A stretch of 27,596 nt of DNA, taken from Ruminococcaceae bacterium UBA737 (GTDB lineage: Bacteria; Bacillota; Clostridia; Oscillospirales; Acutalibacteraceae). Position numbers and translations under genes: made by a program. The stretch spans positions 7,400-34,995 of the forward strand of contig DBKZ01000029.1 in NCBI GenBank assembly GCA_002297415.1. The letters are read 5' to 3'. Shown here one piece after another: positions 1-8,974 of the stretch (position 1 is its first letter; each line of letters begins with the position of its first letter). The notes under the pieces are model-generated. The model saw only the letters and a list, made by a program, of their open reading frames with translations. It did no database searches and was not told the origin of the DNA.

Positions 1-957
1 GTAGCAACCCGCGGCTATGATTTCGTCGGCGCGCAGAGCTTTAACGGCGCAAACCTTTGCTATGACGCATTTGACGATAACGCTCAGCTTGTAAACTTTG
101 CCGAGACCGACGCTTATAAGCTTTTCCTTGAATATGCAGGAAAATGGTATAACGCAGGCTATATTCCCGAGGATGTTCTTACATCTAACGGCGGCGGAAC
201 AAGATCAGCTGTAATTTCCGCAAACGCTTCGGGTATGTGGTACGGCACGGATAACCCCGAAACAGGCGAGGCACGCGGAGTTTCCTATATAAAGAATAAC
301 GGTGAAATAGGAACCTACGGACTTTTGCTCGATACCACCGAACAGCAGTTCAACGGGACCTCAACCTTAGGCAGCGAGGCTACATATCAGGTAATTCCCG
401 TTACCGCAAAATACCCTAAAGAGGCTATACAGCTTTTAGACCTTCTGCGTTCTCCCGTAGGAACTCCCGGAAATGACCTTGCAAACCTTCTTTGCTACGG
501 CTTTGAGAAAAACAGCGACTATGCAAAGAAATATAACACTTATCACTATACATTAAACGGCACCTGCGCGCAGGGCGTCGACTATACAGTTCAGCCCAGC
601 TCCAACTGTAAATACGGCAAATGCTTCTGGACCGTTACAAACACTTATCTGCTTTATCATACGCCGGCCGTTTTGGACGGTCAGTCTGAATGGGCGCTTG
701 ATTTCGAAAAGAATGTAAGACCTACTCTTCATAAAACTCCTTATTACCGCTTCAGAGCAGATTTCTCCTCAATGCTTACCGATGTTTCGAATATTTCGAG
801 CGTAACCAAGGAATATAACGATCAGCTTCTTTCGGGACTTAACGGCAGTAAATGGAATACTTCTTACGATCAGATGATGAAGAAAATGAAGGACGCAAAG
901 CTTGAAGATGTCAAGAGCGAAATTCAAAAGCAGATGAAGGCTTATAAGCCGCAGTGA
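1..957 (+). CDS. ABC transporter extracellular solute-binding protein, 5'-truncated
   Basis: The frame is open from base 1 to the TGA at 955-957, so at least 318 residues of the C-terminal part are present and the start lies outside the window. The text has the texture of a family 1 extracellular sugar-binding protein: a tract of the type PKEAIQLLDLLRS followed by a short stretch with a YGFEKNSDY-like segment recalls the C-terminal half of LipO/DUF3502-type lipoproteins. Such proteins capture oligosaccharides outside the membrane and deliver them to an ABC permease. No permease or ATPase is visible; they would be upstream. The next gene begins 22 bases later with its own Shine-Dalgarno, so co-transcription with the secreted proteins downstream is likely. 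Class is fairly sure; the sugar is unknown. Confidence 0.75.
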   Translation, partial: VATRGYDFVGAQSFNGANLCYDAFDDNAQLVNFAETDAYKLFLEYAGKWYNAGYIPEDVLTSNGGGTRSAVISANASGMWYGTDNPETGEARGVSYIKNNGEIGTYGLLLDTTEQQFNGTSTLGSEATYQVIPVTAKYPKEAIQLLDLLRSPVGTPGNDLANLLCYGFEKNSDYAKKYNTYHYTLNGTCAQGVDYTVQPSSNCKYGKCFWTVTNTYLLYHTPAVLDGQSEWALDFEKNVRPTLHKTPYYRFRADFSSMLTDVSNISSVTKEYNDQLLSGLNGSKWNTSYDQMMKKMKDAKLEDVKSEIQKQMKAYKPQ

Positions 958-979
958 CAGTTGCGGAAAGGAGAAAATT

Positions 980-2677
980 GTGAAAGCAAATATTTTCAAA
1001 AAAGCTGTTATTTTCACTTTGGCTTTGCTTCTCATTCTCCCGATAAGCTGTTTTGTAAGCTCTGCGGATTCAGCCGCATCCTTTAAGGTCGAAAATGTGA
1101 CCGGTATCAAGGCAAACGATACCTTTGAGGTAAAGGTCGATTATACCGGCACCTCCGACCTTAAGATAAGCGGAATAGTTATGAATCTTGCGTTTGACAG
1201 CTCGAAGATAGCCTTTTCGGGTTCAAGTGAGAAAATAAATGTCAAGAATATGGACGGCTATACCGTCAACGCCAAGGACGGAAAGCTTAAGTTCCTTTGG
1301 GATTCCTTAAGCACCGTTACTTTAAAAAACGGAAATATCTTAAAATTCTCGTTTCAGGCTAAAAAGGGCTTTTCCGATACGGTTATAACGCCGAGTATAG
1401 AAACCCTTTATGTTTTCGAAAACGGCAATATTAAGGAAATCCCCGTTTCTTCCTTTAGCTCAGGCTCGCTTACGGCAGGCTCCGCCTCGCTTAAGGATGT
1501 AACCAATGTTATAAACCTTATTAACGGGATTGACGACCCCGTTGTTTTAACCCCGGCCTGCAATGAAAGAATTACAAACGCCTATAATGCCTACTGCAAG
1601 CTGAGCGGTGAAAAAAGACTGCTTGTCACGAATTACGATAAGCTTGCGGCGGCAATCAAGGAATATAACAGATTAAGCGAAAACAGCAATAATAATTCTG
1701 TTGACCAAGAGGTTGAAAAGTTTAAAACCGATTATGCCTATGCGCTTTCGCGCACAAAATCAAATGTTACGACCGAAAAAACAGCCGATGGCAAGTTTAA
1801 GGATGTCGTAGCATTAGAAGAAGCTATTGCGGCGGCGGAAAAGCTTTCGGTTCAGGCGCAGGTAAAGCTGTCTAAAGAAAAGAATACCATGAAAAGCGTT
1901 CTTTCTTACCTTAGAAATCAGGTTAAGGAAGAGCAGGAGCAGATAGAAAAGGAAGAGCTTGAAAAGAAACAGCGCCTCGCGGCTGAGGAGGCTGTAAAGG
2001 AATATCTTTCCCAGCCCTTTAAATGGACCTTTGATTTAACCGTCGATACCGTTCAGACGAGCGATGAAACGGGCGTCAGAAACGCTTATAACACCTTAGG
2101 CGATTATGAGATAAATAAATATGCCGTAGAAATGCTTAAGGATTACAGAACTCTTTTAGAGTCGCTGATAAAAAGAATAGAAGCCTTAAAGCTTATTGAA
2201 AATCCCGAGCAGGCGGCTGAAATCAAGGCGGCGGACGCATTTAAGGATAATTTCTCCTATGTTTTAGGTCTTACCCCCGAAACCGTCACTAAGGACGACG
2301 AGGTGGATATAAATATAGCAAATTATGCTTATGAAATGCTTGACGACAGCGTTAAAGCCCACCTTACGGCTGAGGGCGAGCTGTTAGCCTCTTTAATGGA
2401 CGCGGTTTCCTCTCTTCCCGATGAGGAAACCTCGGAGGACGATGCGGAAGAGCCCGATACCGATAATTCGGACGGCGATACCGAAAGCCCTATAGAGCAG
2501 GTAATAAAATACATTAAAAACGCGGGGAAATATACGGTTAAATTCATTAACCGCGAAATGAGCAAAACGGTCTGGGTAATGCTCGGAGCTATAGGCTTGC
2601 TTTGTATTAACTTGGGCTGCTGCTACGGATTTTACTGCCGCGCCAAAAAGCGCAAAATCAAAAAGGAGGAAGCATAA
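980..2677 (+). CDS. Membrane-anchored cohesin-like domain protein
   Basis: 565 residues from GTG, preceded by GGAAAGGAG at 965-973. Residues 1-30 form a signal peptide. Residues about 33-165 read as a cohesin-type beta-sandwich: an opening strand, a KANDTFEVKVDYTG segment, an ISGIVMNLAFDSSKIAF strand, then GNILKFSFQAKKGFSDTVI and a closing SGSLTA strand. Residues about 170-470 are helical and charged, with a probable coiled coil near 304-345 rich in Glu, Lys and Gln. An acidic Asp/Glu/Ser linker (about 478-506) leads to one membrane helix (530-553) and a basic tail rich in Lys and Arg. The predicted topology puts the cohesin outside on a stalk. No LPXTG motif is present. Cohesins bind dockerins; a dockerin is encoded two genes downstream. 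The cohesin call is by pattern, and another adhesin-type beta-sandwich is the alternative. Confidence 0.72.
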   Translation: MKANIFKKAVIFTLALLLILPISCFVSSADSAASFKVENVTGIKANDTFEVKVDYTGTSDLKISGIVMNLAFDSSKIAFSGSSEKINVKNMDGYTVNAKDGKLKFLWDSLSTVTLKNGNILKFSFQAKKGFSDTVITPSIETLYVFENGNIKEIPVSSFSSGSLTAGSASLKDVTNVINLINGIDDPVVLTPACNERITNAYNAYCKLSGEKRLLVTNYDKLAAAIKEYNRLSENSNNNSVDQEVEKFKTDYAYALSRTKSNVTTEKTADGKFKDVVALEEAIAAAEKLSVQAQVKLSKEKNTMKSVLSYLRNQVKEEQEQIEKEELEKKQRLAAEEAVKEYLSQPFKWTFDLTVDTVQTSDETGVRNAYNTLGDYEINKYAVEMLKDYRTLLESLIKRIEALKLIENPEQAAEIKAADAFKDNFSYVLGLTPETVTKDDEVDINIANYAYEMLDDSVKAHLTAEGELLASLMDAVSSLPDEETSEDDAEEPDTDNSDGDTESPIEQVIKYIKNAGKYTVKFINREMSKTVWVMLGAIGLLCINLGCCYGFYCRAKKRKIKKEEA

Positions 2678-4410
2678 TGAAACTGAAATTTTCAAAACTT
2701 CATAAACAAATTCTCACACTTTCATTGTCAGCGGTCTTAATTGCCGCCGCGGTGCTTGTTCCTAATATCTTAAAGGTTAAAGCCGAAAAAATAGATGAGA
2801 CAAATCCCGAGCTTAAGCTCATAAATATCGATGGAAATGTCGAATCTGAAAACGGCGCTGTTTCTTATACCCCTCAAGGCGATATAAAACAGTCAGGCAA
2901 TAGCTATGATATCCGTTCAAATGCTTATTGCTACTGGGGAACTACCGATGATGTAACATTTGCTTATAAGGAATTCAATGTCGCCCCTAAGGACAGCGAT
3001 TCTTTAACCGTTGAGGCGACAATGAACAGCTTCGAGCCTGAAATCGCAGGCTCAGCCGTTCATGAAAACACTTCCTCGGGAATTATGATAAGAAGCTCTC
3101 TTTCAAATGACGCGGCAGGCGTGTTCTTGCATGTAAGGCAAGAGGGACTTATGATAGTTTACCGCACAAAAACTGCCGGCGGCTGGAAGTTTACTTCCGC
3201 TAAAAGCGTTTCTTATCCTCTTCAGCTTAGGGTAACTGTGCAGAAAAACACCGTTGAATGCAGATATAAGGGCAATAATGATTTAACTTGGAAGCTCGCA
3301 GGCTATGCTTCTCTTGATTATACAGGCCCGCTTTATGCAGGCTTCGGAATTCATTCGGTTTCCGAGAGTACATTCGTTAAATCAAATTTCACCGACCTTA
3401 AATTCTCGGGCGAGGGCACTTATGACCCCGATAATGACGATTCTTCGGACACTTCAAGCACCTCTAAGCCGACAGAAAAGGTAGACGACGATTTAGACCT
3501 CTCTTCAAATGAAAATATCGTGCTTTATGAAACATTTTCGAATGATAAAAAGCCCGCTATTAGTAAGGACGCTTGGACCCTTACCGATAAAACATACAAA
3601 TGGACGAGCGGACAGAGAACCCTCAATTATGACGACGGCACGAGAATAACCGAACATGCTCCTAAATATGCCGAAAGAAAAGTGGAAAACGGAAACAGAT
3701 TTTTGTATAAGCAGTTGCTTCAGGATTCGATTGATTTTATAGGCGATGAGGCTTGGTCGGACTATAAGGTAAGCATGGACTTCCAGTATACCGAAAAGTG
3801 CGATCCGAAGGCTAAGAATGCTAATAATGTCGTAGCATTAAGCGCAAGAAGCCGAATTGTTGAGTGGTACGGCTATTCGGACTACGCCGCAACGGTTCAG
3901 AATGAGTTTATTGATAATAAGGACCAAATGACGGTTTCGCTTTATAAGCATGTAAACAGCTCGATAACAAGCGCCTCGAACTTAGGAACCAGACTCGGTG
4001 AGGCTGTCAATATAGATAATATTTTAGGAGACGGCACTTGGCATAATCTCGCAATCTCAGTTTTTGATAATATTATCACCGTTTCTTTTGACGGCAAAGA
4101 GGTTATTAAGTATACCGATAACGGACTTGCCCAGAAAAGCGACCTCACCTTCGATACCGGCGGTTGGGAAGAGATAATCGGCTTCGGTAAGGTAGGCGTT
4201 AAAACGGTTGAGACCGACGCTTATATTGATAACATCATAGTTGAAATCACACCCGATACGATAAACGGCGACTATGATAACTATGTCGGCGGAGGCTGGG
4301 ACGATCCTATTCCCGATACAGTCAAGGATTGGACCGAAAATAAGAAATATTCTTATTACTTCAACGGCATAAACGGCAAAAACACTGCCGGCTCAAAGAA
4401 AAATAAGTAA
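2677..4410 (+). CDS. Secreted protein with two concanavalin/LamG-like domains
   Basis: 577 residues. The ATG overlaps the last base of the preceding TAA (TAATG), with AGGAGG just upstream, so translation is probably coupled. An N-terminal signal or anchor helix spans residues about 10-36. Two beta-sandwich-like regions follow, at about 45-247 and 280-525, separated by a low-complexity Asp/Ser/Thr linker at about 248-275. Each has the strand-rich, Trp/Tyr-rich character of LamG/DUF1080-like jelly rolls and ends with a segment of the type YIDNIIVEIT, as such domains do. No catalytic residues could be assigned, so carbohydrate binding is inferred. There is no dockerin and no obvious C-terminal anchor; the last 30 residues are Lys/Asn/Gly-rich. 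Its place between the cohesin and dockerin genes suggests a role in the same surface system. Confidence 0.65.
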   Translation: MKLKFSKLHKQILTLSLSAVLIAAAVLVPNILKVKAEKIDETNPELKLINIDGNVESENGAVSYTPQGDIKQSGNSYDIRSNAYCYWGTTDDVTFAYKEFNVAPKDSDSLTVEATMNSFEPEIAGSAVHENTSSGIMIRSSLSNDAAGVFLHVRQEGLMIVYRTKTAGGWKFTSAKSVSYPLQLRVTVQKNTVECRYKGNNDLTWKLAGYASLDYTGPLYAGFGIHSVSESTFVKSNFTDLKFSGEGTYDPDNDDSSDTSSTSKPTEKVDDDLDLSSNENIVLYETFSNDKKPAISKDAWTLTDKTYKWTSGQRTLNYDDGTRITEHAPKYAERKVENGNRFLYKQLLQDSIDFIGDEAWSDYKVSMDFQYTEKCDPKAKNANNVVALSARSRIVEWYGYSDYAATVQNEFIDNKDQMTVSLYKHVNSSITSASNLGTRLGEAVNIDNILGDGTWHNLAISVFDNIITVSFDGKEVIKYTDNGLAQKSDLTFDTGGWEEIIGFGKVGVKTVETDAYIDNIIVEITPDTINGDYDNYVGGGWDDPIPDTVKDWTENKKYSYYFNGINGKNTAGSKKNK

Positions 4411-4424
4411 GGAGGAACGGATAA

Positions 4425-7400
4425 ATGAAAATGTCAAAATCAGTTAAAGCTAAGCTTTCGCTTCTTTTAGCGCTTGTTATGTTGTCCGTTCCTGTTTTCA
4501 GGCTCTATGCCGCAAATGATAACGATAAGGACGATACCTCGGACGATCCGTTCGGCTCCTCCGAAACAACTGCGGCCGACGCATTTTCGGATTTTGAAAA
4601 CAAAGATGTTTCAATGCTTTTCGGAAACGATAATATTGATACCAAATCGACAAAAATCGAGGCCGCTTCAAATCCTAAAAAGGATAGCATAAACGGCAGC
4701 GATACCGTGGCAAAGCTGCAGAATAAAAGTACATCTGCCGCAAATAAAGCAGGGAATAACGGCGTAATCCTTCTTTCGACAAACTTTATGCCGAAAAAGT
4801 CGCTTTATACGGTAAACGCTAAGATGTATATCACCTGCGACAGCTCAAATGACAATTACCGCTATCCCACCTTTGTTTACGATTATGTTGACGAAAATAA
4901 CTGGCGCGGAATTGCGATAAAATCCGTCAAAGGCGAGCTGACGGCGGTTTCTGTAGGAATGCCGACCTCTCAGTGGGGCTGGACCAGACCGAATGATGGG
5001 TATGGATACAGTCAGAACGCTTTTAAAGCCGTAAATGCGGAAAAGACCGAAAAGCTTCCCTATAATACATGGGTAAATGTTCAGGCTAAGTATTCTAAGG
5101 GTACTGTCGAAATAACTCTCGTTTCGGAGGACGGCTATATGCAGCCGTTTAACCGTTCCGCAAATCTTATTGACGGCGCTCTTACAAGAATTGGCTTCAC
5201 CACTCAGAACAATGAGGTTTATGTTGACGATTTAAGAATAAGCTTTACAGGAAACGAAGCCTCTTCCGATGCGGATATTTTCTTAAAGAAGCACGCAAAC
5301 ATCTTTAATCTCCGCGCGTCCACCCTTTCAAATGATGATGCACAGGCTTTAAATTCGGCACTTTCCGATTTTAATGCCCTCTCTGAGGACGCAAAGAAAA
5401 CCATTCCTAATAAAAAGGCTTATCTTGATGAACTTAAGGCTCAGCTTGATAAAATTTCGGGCAATGAAAAATATACTCATAAGTCCGAAATGCCTGCCGC
5501 AGATTATTGGGATAAGAATAAAACCTTCGTCTATGAGGACAGCTTCGATGATGAATCGGCGCTTTCAAGATATATAGATGTCCGCGATGTCGGCACTTGG
5601 CTCGGAGATAAGGGAACGGTCACTTCGGATAACGCCTTTAAAAGCTCCGCAATCTCCTTAAAGGAACAGGCGCTCAGAATTAAGGATGAGCTTCTTCCCG
5701 AAAAGGCGAAAATGCAGATAGTCGATTTCGATTTCTATGTCGAGGCCGACACACCGATTCCTTTCTATGCTAACGCCCCCATAGGCTATGCTTATTATTT
5801 CGATAAGGAAAATTACCTCTATTCTTATTTAGCAAACTTCCCCGAGGATGCAGGCGCTAATGAATTCAGAAGATACCGTTCTACATATTCAAACGGCGGA
5901 AGCGTTGTTCCTTACGGACCTCAGAATTCCTTAAAAGAGGTTATTAACCCCTCTGAGCCCGTTCATGTAAACTATGTTTATAATGATAAGTCGGTTTCTA
6001 TGACCGTTACTCAGGGCGAAACAACGATAATCGAAACCGAATTCGGCGTTTGCGATATCAGAGGTCAGTTTGTTTTGGCAGGGTGCGACAGCAGATTTAA
6101 CTGCTGGTACGATAACCTTAAAATAACATACGTTAAAGGCGATTGGGATATCGACGAGACCTCGGACGATATAAATATCTATTTCTCCGGCTCTACCTAT
6201 CAGGACGCGGGCGATGCGGTCCTTATAAACGGCGAGAATTTGGGAAATATCGTAACAGATGTTGAAATCGAGCCCTATAGCGTGTCCTCGGCTGATAAAA
6301 AGTATTTCGATTATCAGGCATTCAATGAGTCGGGCGTTGTAAAGGGTACTTATTCTGCAGACCCCTCAAATATTGTTTTCGATGACTCAAAGGCAATTGC
6401 CGTAGATATTATTCAAAGAACTGAGGATTCTGTTAAATTCGTAATTCCTAAAAAGGATAAGGATAATAACGATATGCCTAAAGGGCTTTATGCCGTAAGG
6501 CTTAAGGGAATGGACGAAAATACCAACCCCGTCGAAAAGACCCTTATTCTTAATGCTCCCCATATCGACTATACCGTCGGGGACGACGGAAAGCGTATAT
6601 CTCAGGGCGGATATATCGAGGTTGTCGGAAAGACCCTCGCTTTCCCGATTTCAAATGAAGAAAATAATAAGGATTACAGCAATTTAAAGGCGCTCCTTGT
6701 AAATAAGAGCGGAAGCGTTGTTAAAGAACTGCCCGTTGAAACGGTTTATTCTAACTATAATGTAAGACTTTCCGTTCCCGACGATACCCCGAAGGGCGAT
6801 TATGAGCTTTGGTTCTACAGCGGCTTCGGCTGGTCCGTTCCTTATAATGTAACGGTGGACGAAAGCGTTTATAATAAGCTCCTTTCGATGAAGACCGTCA
6901 ATGTTACGGATAATGTCTATACAGGTCATAATGTCAAGAGCGGTCAGGATCAAAACGCTACTCCTTATGTTCAGAGCCTGCTTGATATCTTAGGCGGTCA
7001 GGGCGGCGGCGTGCTTTATTTCCCGAAGGGAATTTACCGCTTTACTCAGCCGCTTATAATCCCCGAAAATGTTTCGGTTGTCGGCGAGAATATGAACGAT
7101 ACCGTTTTCCTCTGGACCTCGTTTAATTGGACATTCGGTAAGCTTCCTAAATATCTTTTGGGAATGGAATCAAATTCCGTTGTTAAAAATATTGACATTT
7201 ATGCCCATAGAACAGGCGGAATTATTTCCTATTTCGGAAATGATATCGAAAATGTTTATATAGAGAATGTAAGAACCTATTCTCAGAGACTTTCGGGCTC
7301 TACCACCTCGGGTGGACATTCGGGCTCGTACTATAATCTTTCCGAGCTCCTCGTCTTAAACGCTGTTGAGGGCAGAGGCTGGACCGTCTGGACCGACGAT

Positions 7401-8921
7401 TCCGCAAAGCTTACAAACTTCCAAATGAAAAACTGCGAATTTAAGGATTATGCGAATAGCGGAGCGTCCGCGCAAGGTATAAGACTTACCTACGGCTCGG
7501 ATAAATCCTCTTATTATCAAATTTATGATTCGAAGTTTGATTCAGGATGGTCCCCGGGTCAGGGCAATAATGTTATAGTCCGTAATTTCGATTTCGGCGG
7601 CGCCTGCTTTGCGATAACAGGAAAAGGCGTTTTGTATGACTCTAACTACGTTCATGACAATACGACCAATAACCGCGAGCTTTTCGTTGCGGACTTAAGT
7701 CCCTCGGTTTCGAATTTCAGCGGAATGTATAAGGATACCTCCGATACCTCGGGCAAAACTTGGCTTATGCCCTTGGGCAACAGAACAGCCGCTAACCTTA
7801 TTGGCCTTCAGCTTTATGTTGTAAACGGTCAGGGTAACGGACAGACAAGAATTGTCACAAACGCTGAAAACACCACTGTTCAGGGCGTTTATAAAATAAC
7901 CTTTGATAATGCGTTTCAGGTTGAGCCGAACAGAAACAGCAAAGCCATAATGAGACACGCCAGAGAAAATATGTATTTCACCGGAAATACATATTATAAC
8001 GGCTCGACTGTAGGCTACTACGGCGGCGTTGCAGGCGTGGTATTCGATTCGAACTCCTATCAGAGAGTAAACAATCAGTACTTGTGGGCTTGCTGGGGCG
8101 ATGTTGATTGGTACGCTTCGTATAATAACGAAAAAACCGTTTATGACCCGTTCGGTATCGTTTCCGACGGTACAGAGGGCGAGTCCGGATATACCAAATT
8201 TAAAGTAATCGCAGGTCAGCTTAAATATGTCCGTGCAATAGTTTTCAGAAACTGCGATTTCAACGGAAGATATTTAAGCCTTGAAAATACGGCGCAGAGC
8301 GCAATATCCGATGTCGTGGTTGACGGATGCTCGTTCACAAAATCCGAATACGGAATTTATAACGATACCACCGTTTATCAGGGCGCGGGACTTGACGGCG
8401 CACTGTTCAGAAACAATACATTTAATGAGGTCGATAATCCTTATTATAGGTTAGACGATACCCTTAAATGTAAAAACTCAGTCTTTACAATGCGCGCCCT
8501 TATCGTTGACGACAGAGCCGATGAATTTGTTTTAGGCGATGTTGACCTTGACGGAAAGGTAACCTTAAAGGACTGCACACTGCTCAGACTTTATCTCGCT
8601 GAAATAACCGGTCTTTCCGATGAACAGTTAAAACGCGCGGATATGAATCAGGATAATGTTGTAGACCTTAAGGACTGCGGAGCCATCCGCGCAAAGGTTG
8701 CGCTTCTCGGCACCTCGGGTAACTCCTCAAATGAGGCAGGAAATAAGGCAGACCCCGTTACACCCGAAGCTGAGAACAATAATGCCGAAAATGAGGCTAA
8801 AGCTCAGGCAGAGGCTAAGGCAAAGGCTCAGCAGGCATTTGAAAGCGCAATTGACGAGGCGGTTTCAAAGGGTCTTACCAAAGACGAGCTTATGAAGATT
8901 TTAGAAGATAAATTAAAGTAA
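4425..8921 (+). CDS. Large secreted beta-helix (pectate lyase-like) protein with type I dockerin
   Basis: 1498 residues; ATG preceded by GGAGG at 4411. Layout: signal peptide 1-30; acidic linker; LamG-like beta-sandwich about 75-285; helical spacer about 286-355; second beta-sandwich about 360-575; IPT/TIG-like beta region about 580-815; right-handed beta-helix about 835-1360, opened by a GGGVLYFPKGIYRF segment typical of Pectate_lyase_3-like proteins; dockerin 1371-1429. The dockerin has two calcium loops. Loop 1 is D1372, D1374, D1376, D1383 (DVDLDGKVTLKD). Loop 2 is D1406, N1408, D1410, D1414, D1417. Both end in LKDC. A charged, Ala/Lys/Glu-rich helical tail (1430-1498) follows the dockerin, which is unusual. 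The beta-helix is likely a polysaccharide lyase, hydrolase or epimerase, but the catalytic residues cannot be assigned by eye. The dockerin should attach it to a cohesin, plausibly the one encoded at 980. Confidence 0.8.
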   Translation: MKMSKSVKAKLSLLLALVMLSVPVFRLYAANDNDKDDTSDDPFGSSETTAADAFSDFENKDVSMLFGNDNIDTKSTKIEAASNPKKDSINGSDTVAKLQNKSTSAANKAGNNGVILLSTNFMPKKSLYTVNAKMYITCDSSNDNYRYPTFVYDYVDENNWRGIAIKSVKGELTAVSVGMPTSQWGWTRPNDGYGYSQNAFKAVNAEKTEKLPYNTWVNVQAKYSKGTVEITLVSEDGYMQPFNRSANLIDGALTRIGFTTQNNEVYVDDLRISFTGNEASSDADIFLKKHANIFNLRASTLSNDDAQALNSALSDFNALSEDAKKTIPNKKAYLDELKAQLDKISGNEKYTHKSEMPAADYWDKNKTFVYEDSFDDESALSRYIDVRDVGTWLGDKGTVTSDNAFKSSAISLKEQALRIKDELLPEKAKMQIVDFDFYVEADTPIPFYANAPIGYAYYFDKENYLYSYLANFPEDAGANEFRRYRSTYSNGGSVVPYGPQNSLKEVINPSEPVHVNYVYNDKSVSMTVTQGETTIIETEFGVCDIRGQFVLAGCDSRFNCWYDNLKITYVKGDWDIDETSDDINIYFSGSTYQDAGDAVLINGENLGNIVTDVEIEPYSVSSADKKYFDYQAFNESGVVKGTYSADPSNIVFDDSKAIAVDIIQRTEDSVKFVIPKKDKDNNDMPKGLYAVRLKGMDENTNPVEKTLILNAPHIDYTVGDDGKRISQGGYIEVVGKTLAFPISNEENNKDYSNLKALLVNKSGSVVKELPVETVYSNYNVRLSVPDDTPKGDYELWFYSGFGWSVPYNVTVDESVYNKLLSMKTVNVTDNVYTGHNVKSGQDQNATPYVQSLLDILGGQGGGVLYFPKGIYRFTQPLIIPENVSVVGENMNDTVFLWTSFNWTFGKLPKYLLGMESNSVVKNIDIYAHRTGGIISYFGNDIENVYIENVRTYSQRLSGSTTSGGHSGSYYNLSELLVLNAVEGRGWTVWTDDSAKLTNFQMKNCEFKDYANSGASAQGIRLTYGSDKSSYYQIYDSKFDSGWSPGQGNNVIVRNFDFGGACFAITGKGVLYDSNYVHDNTTNNRELFVADLSPSVSNFSGMYKDTSDTSGKTWLMPLGNRTAANLIGLQLYVVNGQGNGQTRIVTNAENTTVQGVYKITFDNAFQVEPNRNSKAIMRHARENMYFTGNTYYNGSTVGYYGGVAGVVFDSNSYQRVNNQYLWACWGDVDWYASYNNEKTVYDPFGIVSDGTEGESGYTKFKVIAGQLKYVRAIVFRNCDFNGRYLSLENTAQSAISDVVVDGCSFTKSEYGIYNDTTVYQGAGLDGALFRNNTFNEVDNPYYRLDDTLKCKNSVFTMRALIVDDRADEFVLGDVDLDGKVTLKDCTLLRLYLAEITGLSDEQLKRADMNQDNVVDLKDCGAIRAKVALLGTSGNSSNEAGNKADPVTPEAENNNAENEAKAQAEAKAKAQQAFESAIDEAVSKGLTKDELMKILEDKLK

Positions 8922-8930
8922 ATTTAATAA

Positions 8931-8962
8931 TTTCCTGTCCCCGCTATTCGGGGGGCAGGAAA
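8931..8962 (+). other. GC-rich intercistronic hairpin without T-run
   Basis: TTTCCTGTCCCC at 8931-8942 pairs with GGGG at 8951-8954, G8955 (wobble with T8938) and CAGGAAA at 8956-8962, around an 8-base loop. It fills most of the 53-base gap between the dockerin gene and GH125, and no T-run follows. It is more likely an mRNA-stabilising or processing hairpin, or a partial attenuator, than a full terminator. Confidence 0.6.
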
Positions 8963-8974
8963 ACAGAGGAAATT

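Noticed and set aside
8698..8895. Separate ORF overlapping the end of the dockerin protein
   Set aside because: It is a shadow frame with Arg/Gln-rich content and no ribosome site; the dockerin protein frame is clearly coding here.
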